Shown one piece after another: positions 43,383 to 54,789 of a DNA stretch of 64,000 bases (within the stretch, counting starts at the first letter, position 1; every line of letters starts with the position of its first letter). Origin of the DNA: Siphonodentalium dalli (Eukaryota > Mollusca > Scaphopoda > Gadilida > Siphonodentaliidae). The stretch lies in NCBI GenBank assembly GCA_032622095.1, contig CP136067.1:121555030-121619029 (forward strand), written 5' to 3'. Made by a program: the position numbers and the translations under genes. The notes beneath the pieces are model-generated. The model made no database searches and was not told the DNA's origin. It saw nothing but the letters and a program-made list of their open reading frames with translations.

Positions 43383-43739
43383 ATGTCAATGGTTTTGATG
43401 TTTTAATGCACTGTATGTTCAAAAAGTGCTGCGTTCGTCTGTTGTGTACTTCGCACCCCTTCCTTTCCATCGGTTACTCGTGAACGAAATGAACCACACG
43501 TGTACTGATGTGCGCAGCATGTTTTATGTTACATAGATTCCGCCAATCACCTTGATTGGATAACCCAATACCACGCGGCGATGTCATCCCATCGACGTCC
43601 GCCGAGGAGAGCTTCGCATTGAGCGTCGTCTCGTGTAAACTACCTGGACTATATATAAATCTAGCTGGTGAATACGGCCCCTGCTGTTTGATGTGTAACC
43701 TATGGTACATTGTTTTGAATAAGGCTAGCGGGTCTGAAA
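43383..43739. other. Unassigned spacer
   Basis: The first bases after the target duplication continue the broken frame at 42523. The remainder has short frames on both strands only. Confidence 0.35.
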
Positions 43740-44280
43740 TATTTGCATGGCGCCAAGCATGACGATCCTGTTCATTGCCTTCAATCGAATTGCCAGTCAG
43801 CAATAGGAAGTTCGGTCTTATTTATTTATTTACCTCCAATAAAGGAGAATATGTATATACAAGTGTATTATGCGTATGGCCACACATATTATATGGCATA
43901 TAATGCGTGGTATGTACATCGTTTCAAGATATATACATGTTTTACAATTTAGGAACAGAATATAGAAAGATAGTTCAGACTGTTGAGGCGTCGAAGAACC
44001 TGCGATTATCAGAAATGTGCAATAAATGAAATGGCACCACAAAAGAAGCGCACTCGCATCCGTATGGGCTAGCAACACCCATAAGTTATCTTGGGCGGAT
44101 TAGTAGCATTATTCGAAGTATGTCCACATAACTCAATATCTTGGCGACAACTTCATGGCATATGTGGCGCGCGCCCACATTCTATCACGTGGAACCGTCA
44201 CTTATTGTGCCAATCGATGTCGCATACAGCGTGGAGTGGACATAGAGTGCACAATACCTAAGCGTGTCAAATACAAGATG
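43740..44280 (+). repeat. Dispersed repeat Q, interrupted copy
   Basis: Its left part (GCATGGCGCCAAGCATGACG, then GGAAGTTCGGTC) and right part (CATAACTCAATATCTTGGCG, then GTGGAACCGTCAC) match 45865-46175 in order. About 250 bp at 43825-44080 is extra here and probably an insertion whose ends I cannot define. Confidence 0.65.
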
Positions 44281-44394
44281 ATTTGCCAAGAGCTATATGA
44301 AGAGTTAAACAGCTTTATGAAGAATTAAACAGATCTATGAAGAGTTAAACAGGAATCCCATTATATTAAGTCTCTCAGCTGAACTTTTCATCCA

Positions 44395-45065
44395 AGTATA
44401 TTCATTCATATCGTCAACAATTCATGGAGGCCGTCGTTGACGAAGCAGACTAGATTCCTGACAAGGGTGACTCTGCACACTTGGAACAACTGTGTATTAA
44501 TTCTACACACTATGTGTTACATTTTATCTTTATTCACATTTGTGTAGAAATGGCACATCACATATATGTGTCAGTGGAATTTCTTCAGCGTTGAATATGA
44601 GTGAATATGTGAGTGCATCATAGTTATTATTTGAGATGTGTTCTATTGATGACACAATAAAGGCTACCACAGAAGAAAAAAATGGCAGCACCTTTAAAAT
44701 GTGTTATAGCACATAATATACTTGTGTAGCACACAATTTTAAAGCTGCTGCCATATTTATAATATGGTAGCTTTTACGAGGTTTGTGTCTCAAATAGAAT
44801 ATAGCTCATCTACTATCAATACTATACTCACACAATCACTCATATTCAATGTTGAGAAAACTCCACCGACATATATATATGTCATGTGTCAATTCTACAC
44901 AATTTTTTTAAAGATACATTGTAACACATATTGTGCAGAATATATACACATTTGTTCTAAGAGTGTGTGACTCACATATAGGGAAGACAATCCTTATTTC
45001 TGTATATGTACAAGAGATCAGTTGCTTTTCGGGGATCGGTGGTTTTTCGGTAGAGTGGAGTGATC
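44395..45065 (+). mobile_element. SINE copy split by a foldback element
   Basis: TCGTTGACGAAGCAGACTAG plus ATTCCTGACAAGGG (a worn B box region), then after the foldback AATCCTTATTTCTGTATATG, then ATCAGTTGCTTTTCGGGGAT plus CGGTGGTTTTTCGG. The layout matches the unbroken copy at 49880-50030. Confidence 0.65.
44478..44970. mobile_element. Foldback element, ~490 bp
   Basis: The two halves pair along almost their full length around a centre near 44722. The left half opens CACACTTGGAACAACTGTGT and the right half ends AACAAATGTG-inverse then AAGAGTGTG. AATGGCAGCACCTTTAAAAT pairs with TTTTAAAGCTGCTGCCAT near the centre. Flanks TGACTCTG and TGACTCAC may be an 8-bp target duplication (6 of 8 match). 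No protein is encoded; the frame at 44764 lies within one arm. Confidence 0.8.
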
Positions 45066-45110
45066 TGTGCGGTCTTTCATCCAATCCTCATTCAACGTAA
45101 ACTGACTCTC

Positions 45111-45388
45111 TTAATCCTTCTATGACTGGAGCTTCCTGCAATTTTGCTAAAACCCTGTGCCAGTGCATTATCTGATATGTGCGAGTCTCCCGTAGGGAAC
45201 CTCGCACATATAAGATAATACATTGGGCTAACAATATTTACCTTGACCGTGTAAGCCAGTGCATTCTCTTATCGATGCGAGGGTCCCTATGTGAGGCTCG
45301 CATATATAAGAGAATGCGCTGGCACAAGGTATTTGATGCTGCACCAGCAGAGCTCCTCTCGTGAACTCCCGTCATGAATGGGTTATTA
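45111..45388 (+). mobile_element. F5 MITE
   Basis: Outer segments TTAATCCTTCTATGACTGG and CGTCATGAATGGGTTA. Palindromes at 45160-45226 and 45256-45322 with the 67-bp layout and several changes mirrored in both arms (TATCTGATATGTGCGAG against CTCGCACATATAAGATA). It matches the 26906 copy in reverse. Confidence 0.75.
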
Positions 45389-45864
45389 ATGTGGAATGGC
45401 TGCTGAAACGACGATAAACCACAATATGTAATCAAATTCCAAGGAATCACAAGTTATAAATCACACAATGGTAACAAGTATGCATGGTGAATTATTGTTA
45501 TGTTGTTAAAGCTATCCTCAGAAAGATATAGGGGTTTGACATTACTAATAGACTAGTGACCATGAGTCTATGGTTGGTAAAACATACCAGTCTGAACTTG
45601 AAGGAAATGCTTTGCTTTCAATTTAATATATGTGTTCAGGAAAGGATTATTACTGGAATTTATTTACTCAAATGACTGTGTGTTAAAATCAACAGGCATT
45701 TCTGTACAAACTACAATTGCAACTGATACAATACCGTTATGCCAGTTTGCCACTGCCACATGGGCATGAATCCCCACGATGGTTCATAACTGGCAACAAT
45801 GGCAGTAGTAAAAGGGTTAAAATTGTAACATCATAAAAAAAAACACAAACCAAACCTCGATACA
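45389..45864. other. Unassigned spacer with one TTAACCCTTT-type end
   Basis: GTAGTAAAAGGGTTAA at 45805-45820 is a lone terminus of the TTAACCCTTT group. CAGTTTGCCACTGCCA at 45740 and TGGCAACAATGGCAG at 45790 form a weak inverted pair inside it. No complete element. Confidence 0.4.
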
Positions 45865-46175
45865 TTTGTATGACACCAAGCACTAAGTTCCTGTTTATCA
45901 CCTTTCAAACGAATTGAAATTCAGCACTCGGAAGTTCGGTCATATACATGAATCCATTTGTCTAAAAGCTTATCTTTGTGTGGTAGTATTCGCAGAATGT
46001 GCACACAATTCAATATCTTGGAGAAGCTTCCTGGCGTAGGTGGTGTACGCCCATATTCTATGATGTGGAACCTTCACATTGAGTACCAATAGATCCTGCC
46101 TACACCGTGAATAGACAGCGAGAGCAGACTCCCCAAGCGTTTCAAATAGAACGGCGTATAAAGGCACGGATGGCC
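45865..46175 (+). repeat. Dispersed repeat Q, uninterrupted copy
   Basis: Counterpart of 43740-44280: ACACCAAGCACTAAGTTCCT, then CTCGGAAGTTCGGTCATA, then CACAATTCAATATCTTGGAG, then GATGTGGAACCTTCACA. Confidence 0.65.
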
Positions 46176-46752
46176 TTGGTTGTATATGTTATAATTCAGA
46201 ATTAAAAGTTACCAAATTATGAATTTCTTCAAGAATATACTAATAGTATAGTATAATGATAGTATTATTGTGATATTTCCCACAAAACGCAGTTTGTGTG
46301 AACCGAACATTTGTTTTATATACAGTACGTAAAGGGTGTACATTATACAAAACACTCAACACCGTGGGTGGGGTATTTTTGGAGGGGGGGGGGGGGTGAT
46401 TAACGGTTACCCATTCAACACCGAAATCTTGAGTGGCGAGGATTATCGAGCGCTATATCGGATGTTGTAAACAATATGGTGCCAATTATAACTGAAGTTT
46501 CATTAGTGGTCTCCCAGGTGTTGAGTCTTTTGAGTATCACACCCAATTTATGTACTGTATTGTATCATAATATGGCGTTTGTTTACTAACAAGGCTTACG
46601 ATCTTGCCACTGACATGCTATTTATGCGATAATTATGATTGACATAAGAATAAAATAAGTCTATATGTTAATATTCTATCTGTTTCTGTCGGTTTTAACG
46701 GGTGTGATTTTTTAAACAGCAATACCCATCGCGAAGACCATCCATATATTTA
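46176..46752. other. Unassigned spacer
   Basis: G run at 46382-46396. No gene or repeat ends recognised. Confidence 0.35.
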
Positions 46753-47102
46753 AAGGGGGACTGTACACTAAACCCGGTCAATTATGGGACCATATCCTTA
46801 AATACTTAACAGAATATATACAACAAATGAATGAATTTGAGCCATGGATTAGTGCAAAATACACTTATGAACGATGCAAATAACATGGTAATTGTAATGA
46901 AAATGAATAAATGACTGGAGTCATAAATTCATATTCATTATAATTACCATGTTATTTGCATTGTCCATAGAGCACACGAGACTCGTGAGTGTATTTTGCA
47001 CTATTCCATAGCTCAAATTAATTCATTTGTTGCATATAATTTATTGAGTATAAAAGGAGATAGTCCCACAAATGCCGAATTTAGTGTACAGTACCCCTTT
47101 AA
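46753..47102. mobile_element. Foldback MITE of the TTAAAGG group
   Basis: TTAAAGGGGGACTGTACACT at the left is mirrored by AGTGTACAGTACCCCTTTAA at the right. Pairing continues inward (AATGAATTTGAGCCATGG with CCATAGCTCAAATTAATT; GCAAATAACATGGTAATT with AATTACCATGTTATTTGC). TTAA borders both ends. The frames starting inside it are incidental. Confidence 0.85.
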
Positions 47103-47179
47103 GGCTGCGATAGTTCACGCAATAGCTAATTTGTCTGGAATTTTGTGTCGGCAACTCATCGTAGAGGATTGCAGTGTCA

Positions 47180-47345
47180 AATACAAAATGGCCGCCGTCG
47201 GCGACGACCGTCACGACGAGTGGTTGTTTATACATTAGGCGTAGGTGAATGACGTCATATATTTTTTCTATATCCATCAGTGATTTTTCAAAGATCGCGG
47301 GTATGGATTTTGGAGAAATTGTCACGTGACTTCCGGTTACCAACC
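47180..47345. promoter_or_regulatory. Possible promoter-like motif cluster
   Basis: TACAAAATGGCCGCCGTCGG (YY1-like) near 47181 is followed by GTCACGTGAC (E-box) directly joined to TTCCGGTT (ETS-type, inverse AACCGGAA) at 47321-47338. Such motifs often cluster at CpG-containing animal promoters. No TATA box, transcript start or downstream gene can be seen, so it could be coincidence. Confidence 0.25.
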
Positions 47346-47539
47346 GTGTGGAAACACGGAATTGGAAATGAAGCATCGACATAAAAATGAGAGTAACTAC
47401 TTCACAACTTACGAAGAATTCCCATGTGATTTAGGTCTATTAATTTCATTTAGACCAATTTCGTTGGTCAGCTTAATGAAAACGAAAAATTAAGAAGTCA
47501 TGACGATAATCCAGACACTATTTTACAATCCACGACACG

Positions 47540-48545
47540 CAGGGGCGTAGCAAGCAATTTTTTTGGGGGGGGGGGGGGGGTATAACCGTTCATCGCAAAG
47601 CGATGACCCGTCGGCGGGGAAGAGCACGAGAGGGGGGGGTACGGGGGTCCTCCCCCTGGAAAATTTTCGGACATTGGAAGCTTAAAGTGACTCTCTGGTG
47701 GCTTCTGACCCATGTGACATTGTTTTCCCACCCACTACATTATCATAGATTAGATCAACAACATTCTTATCATTTATCAATTGTAATTTCATAAAATGGT
47801 AGGCCATTGAAAGTGTAATGAACAAATAGGTATATGGGAATTCATGTTGTGTTATTATCTAGTCATTAATGATGTGAAATTACTTCCATAACTGGGATCA
47901 GATATTCAGAAAGTAAATATGTCACAAACAACCATGAGAAAGTAGACTACATGGATACACACATCACCATGGGTATGTATCGTGGTGTATTTATCGTGTG
48001 GGTATGAATAGTGTGGGTATGTATAGTGGGTATGTATAGTGGGTATGTATCGTGGGGGTATGTATCCTTGGTATGTATAGTGGGGGTATGTATAGCGTGG
48101 TTATGTATAGTGGTGGTATGTATTGTGTGAGTATGTATAGTGTGGGTATGTATAGTGTGGGTATGTATAGTGTGGGTATGTATAATGTGGGTATGTATAG
48201 CGTGGGTATGTATAGTGGTGGTATATATTGTGTGGGTATGTATCGTGTGGGTATGTATAGTGTGGGTATGTATTGTGTGGCTATGTATAGTGTGGATATA
48301 TGTATAATGTGTGTATGCATAGTGTGGGCATGTATAGTGTTGGTATGTATAGTATGGGTATGTATAGTGTGGGTATGTATCATGGAGGTATTATGGTGTG
48401 GGTATGTATCGTGGGGGTGTGCATTGCCGCGATCGTCGGCGATACTTCATTAGTTTGCCAAATATTTTTACTAACCTTTGGAAAATATTGGGGTGGGGGG
48501 GGGGGGTAAATACCCCCTTGCCCCCCCCCGGTTCCTACGCCCCTG
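47540..48545. mobile_element. hAT-type non-autonomous element with perfect 8-bp TSD and internal minisatellite
   Basis: Ends CAGGGGCGTAG and CTACGCCCCTG are perfect inverted repeats, flanked by ACGACACG at 47532-47539 and 48546-48553. Each end is followed inward by a G or C run. The interior carries the 15-bp minisatellite. No transposase is encoded. Confidence 0.92.
47985..48420. repeat. 15-bp minisatellite
   Basis: About 28 units of GTGGGTATGTATAGT with TATCGT and TATTGT variants. The unit length is divisible by 3, so it yields artificial frames reading MYSVG or YIPTL repeats. Confidence 0.95.
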
Positions 48546-48553
48546 ACGACACG

Positions 48554-49879
48554 TCTTGTCAATTTGGCATGTCGTCTCCGTCGTGACCACTGCATGATGT
48601 TACATAAATTATTCTTAGCGTTATGTCGCCGAAAAAAGGCAAATTTGAGGCACATCATGTGTGGTTGCTCCACTGCATGCGTGTCACGTACGATTCATAT
48701 TAGACTATTCCAATGGTTATACCACCTTGGAATGTAATGGTTTATTACTCAGACACAATTTGTGCAATATGTTAATTAGATAAATACTCTGACTGAATAT
48801 CACCATTACCATCGTCGTCGCCCCTATTGGGAGTATCATCGTCATAAGTGTCGTCATCGTCTACGTCATTATAACGAACCAAAGCCGGACGCTTTGGGTC
48901 GTATATAGGTTCTATCTGATTTTGTGACGTCACCAATTATTAACTAATACGATGCTCCAATTTTTGAATTTTGGGAGCGCGAATGTCGCGCAGTAGATCT
49001 GTGGGCCTAAAGCATTATTGCCGTATTCGGCTGTCAAGAGGACAACACAAATCAGTCGATGTGCAACATTCTCCTATTTATATAAACGTCATAACATCAT
49101 TTATTTGTTTTTATTTATAAGGGAAAGTATGTCCATAATGAATTTCTAACGGGTCTACCCCGGCACTATACTGGATCAAATCATAAATAAACTAAAATCA
49201 CCACAACTCAACACGATCTACGTGTATCTCAAAGCTTTATTTTCCAACTAATGCACAGCAGTTGATCAATACTGCATGGTTCTGTAGAGACTATACCGTG
49301 CGAAAGGAAATAAGATAATATTTAATGTGGATTTGATTGTTATCATAAGTCTGCATACTTACATGCATCTGATAATCCATATATATATCCTATTTTCTTG
49401 AATATGAACAAAGTAGAAGATACATTCAGTTCCACGCGAATTCGGTCAATGGTGAAAGTTGCACGATGACGTTGTTTGTCGACTATCGTTGAAATTGACA
49501 TGATGACATGGTATGATTGAAATGAACATCCTCCCCCAGCACGCCAAGTAATATAGGCCTAATGGTTAGTTTCACTTCCATGCACTCTCGACAACATATA
49601 TAACTATTTATAATTACCCCACCAAACATAAGCCTTATGCATGTGAATATTATTTGGTGGGAATCTATAAAGTGATTTTGACAAGAATTGTTTTAAACGC
49701 TACATGCAGGAACCCCTATGTGATTGTTTTAGCTTTGGTTCGTTAATTACTGTTGCGTATGATCATATTGATCATCATCGTCATATTTATCATAATCATC
49801 ATCATCACCATCATCATTAGGTTTTAAAGATGTTGTATCTATCTCAAGAGAAAGTTTTATCCAGATTAATTTCATTCAT
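48554..49879. other. Unassigned region with trinucleotide clusters
   Basis: Irregular ATCGTCGTC/CATCGTC runs at 48808-48870 and ATCATCATC/TCATAATCATC at 49765-49818. No gene or element found. Confidence 0.45.
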
Positions 49880-50030
49880 GACATTCATTAGTCCATGTTC
49901 AGCGACGATGAAGCAGGTTCGATTCCCGATAAGGGTGTTTTTGTGACCAACGCACAGAGAAGGTAATCTGAATCTTGTATCCGGCTAAGTTTGTCAGTCC
50001 TTTTCCGGGGGTCCGTGGTTTGTACTGGAA
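49880..50030 (+). mobile_element. SINE with conserved central domain
   Basis: B box GGTTCGATTCCC at 49916, then GTATCCGGCTAAGTTTGTCA plus GTCCTTTTCCGGGGGTCC, then GTGGTTT. The A box region is worn. It is the reference for the split copy at 44395. Confidence 0.75.
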
Positions 50031-50461
50031 TTGATTAGCACCAAATCATAGTCTATTGGTCTAGCTCTGCGCGACGATTTTTCGAGGACGCCCTTTATTC
50101 TTTTCCAAATTGAAATTATTAGAACAAAAGACTCTACATTTTGACCATAAGATAAGATAAGTTAGTTTATTGCAATACACCAGTGCATAGGTAGTTGCAA
50201 ATAACATAAAGTACAAGTAAATTAAACATAATACATAATATATGTGCATATAGTAGAGAAACAAATTACCTACAACTATATACTACATACGATTCTTAAT
50301 TAAATATAAATTTCCCATAATTTTCATTTCCCCATATTAATATTTGTTCTCCTTTGGACGAATAACCGGATCACACGGAATTCATAATTACTTTGTCTCC
50401 ATTTTTCATTATAAAAATGAATTTATCATCATCGTTCATGTTTGTAAAGTGTATGTATTTG

Positions 50462-50683
50462 GTAATATCACCGGCAAATGAAACACTCTAGATCACTCAA
50501 ATGTGCGTAAAAACCACTATCCACCGGAAAGCAACTGAGATAATTGCCCAGATACACGAATCAGTTTAACTTCCCAGTCGTGAATTCGTGCTTACTGGGA
50601 TTCGTACCTGTTTCGCCGTCGCTGGACGGCCCATGATTGTCCAATACGCCATGCACCTTACAAACTGAGCCACCGCATATCAA
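50462..50683 (-). mobile_element. SINE with tRNA-like head, reverse
   Basis: In reverse: ATGCGGTGGCTCAGTTTGTA (A box TGGCTCAGTTTG), then B box GGTACGAATCCC, then TGATTCGTGTATCTGGGC, then CAGTTGCTTTCCGGTGGATA and GAGTGATCTAGAG. It has the same central block as 29585 and 49880. Confidence 0.75.
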
Positions 50684-51275
50684 TGCGAGAATCAAGTTTA
50701 GTAATGAACTGGTTAATGCACGGAGAGAATGCACGCGATAGTTGCGCATAAAACACAAAGTTCAAGTATATAATCGATACCGAGCTTTTGTAGCAACTCG
50801 CAAATCAACTTACTCCCGGGAGCCGCGAAAGTTCTACTTTCAATTATGTGATATGCAATGCAGGCTTAATACCGGAAATGGGTTTAGCAGATGTTTCAAC
50901 GCCATATCCTATCTGTGCACTATCTGCGCAGAACACACACAGCGCAGCATTCTGAGAGAGGGATGCATACGAACACTCAAATACGTAGTAAATGTTAAGT
51001 GGGCAGACAAATTCAAGGACTGTTACGAAAAGCGTTAGTTAGAATGAACTTTGTTAAATCTGTAGAATTCCATTTCTCACTTGACACAGGCAGATTTGCA
51101 CAATTTGCACTATAATCTATATACCTATATGATGCAATGAACACTCATACTGAGTATACTGAGTGAGTGCCTCCATAACTCTGATGTATATATAGGTTAA
51201 ACTTGTGTAAATGTTTCCCATAGGCCTCAGTGCAAACGTTTTAGCGTACACTACACTAAACTTCACTACTAAGGG
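50684..51275 (+). other. Unassigned region with one 98-residue frame
   Basis: The frame 50742-51038 is basic, contains several Cys residues (FYFQLCDMQC, SYLCTICAEH) and ends NVKWADKFKDCYEKR. I do not recognise it. There is no start context, splice signal or repeat relationship to support it as an exon. Confidence 0.25.
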
Positions 51276-51672
51276 TTAACCCTTTACCCAAAAGAACGGC
51301 CCTGTGCCAATGCATTCTCTTATATATGCGAGTCGACCATAGGTCGCCTCGCATATATAAGAGAATGCATTGGCTTAACACATTAAAAATTATAAAATTG
51401 TTAAAGAATGTAAGAAAAAATGGTAAAAAGTGTTAAATTTTGTTTAGGCCAATGCATTCTCTTATATATATATGCGAGGCGACCTATGGTCGACTCGCAT
51501 ATATAAGAGAATGCATTGGCACAGGGCATAACTGTAACCATCACAATGTGGTCAATGAGCCGGTTCCAATGATATCCATATTTGTATGGTTTTATTGAGA
51601 CAGACCCAAGATAATTTAGGCTGTTGCAGCTTTATTTGGCCGTTTTGGCCGGTTTGTTGGGTAAAGTGTTAA
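51276..51672 (+). mobile_element. F1 MITE, complete
   Basis: TTAA at both ends. Palindromes at 51307-51373 and 51449-51519, the second lengthened by a TATA dinucleotide expansion in one arm. It is directly preceded by AAGGGTTAA, so the TTAA may be shared with an older element end. Confidence 0.85.
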
Positions 51673-51719
51673 TTCCTGTGCCAATGGCTATTTTACCTAT
51701 GCGATGTTAAATCACAGGG
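51673..51719. repeat. Decayed palindrome-like stub
   Basis: TCCTGTGCCAATGGCTATTT and ATCACAGGGA face each other with TATGCGA between. This resembles the border words of the palindrome module after heavy loss. Confidence 0.4.
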
Positions 51720-52427
51720 AAGAGGTGTGATGTATTTTGTGTGCATTGACTATTGGCTATTGACCAATCAAGGCCTAGAGTATATTTTATTCTCTCCTAT
51801 ATATCCGCTAGATGTCAATCCGAACTATATTTACACCAGTGTAACCTACATGTATACGCCAGTACCAGTAATCGTGTATGGTCACATATACAGTTTCAGA
51901 GGGAGCGCATTGTGCGTAGCCAGAGTAGAGATTCATGTTATGATCTAAACCCATGAGTGCTTTTAGTGACCTGGTTATCGTTACCACGGTAACACGTATA
52001 CATCAGATGCTCAAGTAAACGATCACGACATCGTGTTTATATCTCATTTGAATCAAAGTGATATCGGTCATATATCGTGTTTATGTGGCAAAGGATCAAT
52101 TGTTCTCGTCCAGGCATTATTTCATACCCGGATTGTCTTGGAAAGCGCCCATAACGGATTAATAATTAACGATACGAGCGCTTCTTTGTTTACAATGGAA
52201 CTCTTTGAGTAGAATCTCACTCGAATAGTGCATCTGCGGTTATTTTAACAAAGTTCGTCGTAAGAGTATTTTGTTCCTTTGTTGAGTACACATGTGCCTG
52301 CCAATGTATAAATGCACTCACAATCAATAGAACCATAATTATTTTTTATAAATGTTTGTGCCTCGAGCCACATTTCCCACACGGGTATCTTTAAAACACA
52401 ACATTAGATAAGTCAAGTGGAACTTTG
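51720..52427. other. Unassigned spacer
   Basis: Short frames only, nothing recognised. Confidence 0.35.
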
Positions 52428-53020
52428 TCAGGGTCAGCGCTGGCCCGAAATTTACTTTTGCCAAATATTTTGCCAAATGAAAATAATTTTTGCCAAATGC
52501 TGTTATAAGTTGCCAAATGCTATCAGTGTCTACAACATTGTTTCTTTTATTTTGACTATTTCGACAATCGCTGCTTGAACGACTTTTGATATCGATAGGA
52601 AAGCAGTTAATTATTAATATTTCTCGCCTCTATACCTTTGTTTATCATATAACAATAAACCAACAACATAACCATGCAATTGTAGAAGGGTTTCTTCATC
52701 GAAAAGGCGCATCGAAACAAAGAGGTTTAGCTATTTAAACACTACCACCAAACATACTAGCAATCCCTCCACCATCGATACTAATGATATCAGATTAATT
52801 GCATCTTGATAGAGGTGTTAACTTTTCATAACCTTATAAAACACCACTAATAACATTAATAATGAAAGAGTTTCATGAAATGAGTTGTATTGAGTGACAA
52901 ATATTAATAAACTTTCTTGAGGAATCAAAAGTGACTAGCCAAAATTTTTGCCAAATTAAAATATTTTTTGCCAAATGTGAATTATTTTTGCCATTGGCAA
53001 ATTTGGCAAGTGGCGGCGCG
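52428..53020. mobile_element. Probable hAT-type element with TTTTTGCCAAAT motifs
   Basis: TTTTTGCCAAATG-type words are repeated at both ends in opposite orientation (52455-52520, and as TTTTTGCCAAAT and its inverse GGCAAATTTGGC at 52938-53010). The left end CAGGGTCAGCGCTGG is typical of hAT termini. AACTTTG flanks both sides (52421-52427 and 53021-53027). The right terminus is worn. Confidence 0.5.
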
Positions 53021-53175
53021 AACTTTGGTTACTGGATTGTATGAACTCGTTCAAATTTAAACTGGGCAAACTGATACTCATTACTGGTAATCGAATGATC
53101 GTAGCCATGCGATGCAACAATACCCAATTCAGACAGACAGACAGACGGTGACAGATCATTGCCATATGTATCCCT

Positions 53176-53287
53176 AACATGCGTGATCACATGAATGTTC
53201 TCTACCGGGAGGCGTTCGAGGATACCGGAATAACATGCGTGATCACAATAATGTTCTCTACCGGGAGGAGTACGAGGATACCGGAAG
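53176..53287. repeat. 56-bp tandem duplication
   Basis: AACATGCGTGATCACA, then ATGTTCTCTACCGGGAGG, then CGAGGATACCGGAA occurs twice head to tail. Confidence 0.95.
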
Positions 53288-54177
53288 TCACAGTCATGTT
53301 ATATGCACCGAATTATGCTTCCCGGAAATTGTTTTAGCACGCGCTGTCGGGGGCATTTCCTTTACAGAACTCAGTCAGCATCTGCCGATACAGATGCTTT
53401 CCATTGTAACAATCTTTCTCCAATAGCAGAATAATAGATTAGATTTTACCTTGGACGACTTATTAATGGATTTTCGCGAACCTTGGGTTTAGATCTGGGG
53501 ATGCAGTTGGGTATTTCAAGAAGACACACCCCAAATGGAGACCGTATAGCCACATATCTGCGGTCTGATTTGGTTTATTTTGTTTGGTTTATCACCATAT
53601 TGCACTCGCTTGCTATGTCATATGAGGGCGCTCTCCGATTCAGTTGTGTGCGACACCTATAGTTCAAATAATTAATTACACTTGTAAATCACCCTACATG
53701 TATAATTATACTCCACATACATAATATATAGAAATAAACATAGCTGCATCATCAAATTATTGTATTCATTGAAAAGCTAGCACATTTAACTAGTGTAAGC
53801 ATTGGGTTATTGTTTCGGATACAATACCGTTTTTTGATTGTGGCACACTACTTCCATATTCCATAACTACACTTCCTGGTGTTCAAGACAAAACCAATTT
53901 TGAATCTATATTTGAACATTATTATTACTATATATTACAGAATTAGCTTTTCAGTTCTGTGTTTTAATGATGATTCAATTACAGTTTTATTTAATTTGGT
54001 TTTAGAAATACTTTTTATGTTCAAAAGCATGTTAAATATAATTTTTAGCTATGGATTATCTTTCTATGAAATCCAACAGCAGCTAATGTTGAGAAAGGGT
54101 GTCCAGTTTACTATAAACATATACTGTAAATAAATGTGAAGTAGATTATTGAGGAACAACTTAAACAAAGAAACAAC
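53288..54177. other. Unassigned spacer
   Basis: No element recognised. The frame at 53879-54133 is hydrophobic and AT-driven, without a recognisable domain. Confidence 0.35.
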
Positions 54178-54561
54178 TTAACCCTTTACCCAACAGAACG
54201 GCCCTGTGCCAATGCATTCTCTTATATATGCGAGTCGACCATAGGTCGCCTCGCATATATAAGAGAATGCATTGGCTTAACACATTAAAAATTATAAAAT
54301 TGTTAAAGAATGTAAGAAAAAATGGTAAAAAGTGTTTAGGCCAATGCATTCTCTTATATATGCGAGGCGACCTATGGTCGACTCGCATATATAAGAGAAT
54401 GCATTGGCACAGGGCATGACTGTAACCATCACAATGTGGTCAATGAGCCGGTTCCAATGATATCCATATTTGTATGGTTTTATTGAGACAGACCCAAGAT
54501 AATTTAGGCTGTTGCAGCTTTATTTGGCCGTTTTTGGCCGGTTTGTTGGGTAAAGGGGTAA
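54178..54561 (+). mobile_element. F1 MITE
   Basis: Left TTAA intact; right border worn to GGGGTAA. Palindromes at 54209-54275 and 54341-54407. Right segment of the AATGAGCCGGTTCC subtype. Confidence 0.85.
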
Positions 54562-54789
54562 ACAAAGAAATTTATTCCCTGCCTTGTTTGATCAAAAAGT
54601 TCTCAGGTTTTAAACTGTGGAGTATGATATGTATTGGCGAAGCCAGAGTATAAATTCATGGCATAATCTCACAATGGCTTCTAAGTTCTACTTTTCAACG
54701 CTCGAATGTTGTTTAAATTATGAGTGTACACATGAGTGGGATCAAGTCTTTACCGATCTATATGGTCAACTGATATTCATGTGAGGTTG

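Noticed and set aside
47041-47382. 113-residue minus-strand frame
   Set aside because: Its C-terminal part is one arm of the foldback MITE at 46753-47102 and the rest overlaps the promoter-like motifs; no domain is recognisable.
47991-48453. 130-residue MYSVG and YIPTL repeat frames
   Set aside because: They are shadows of the 15-bp minisatellite inside the hAT-type element.
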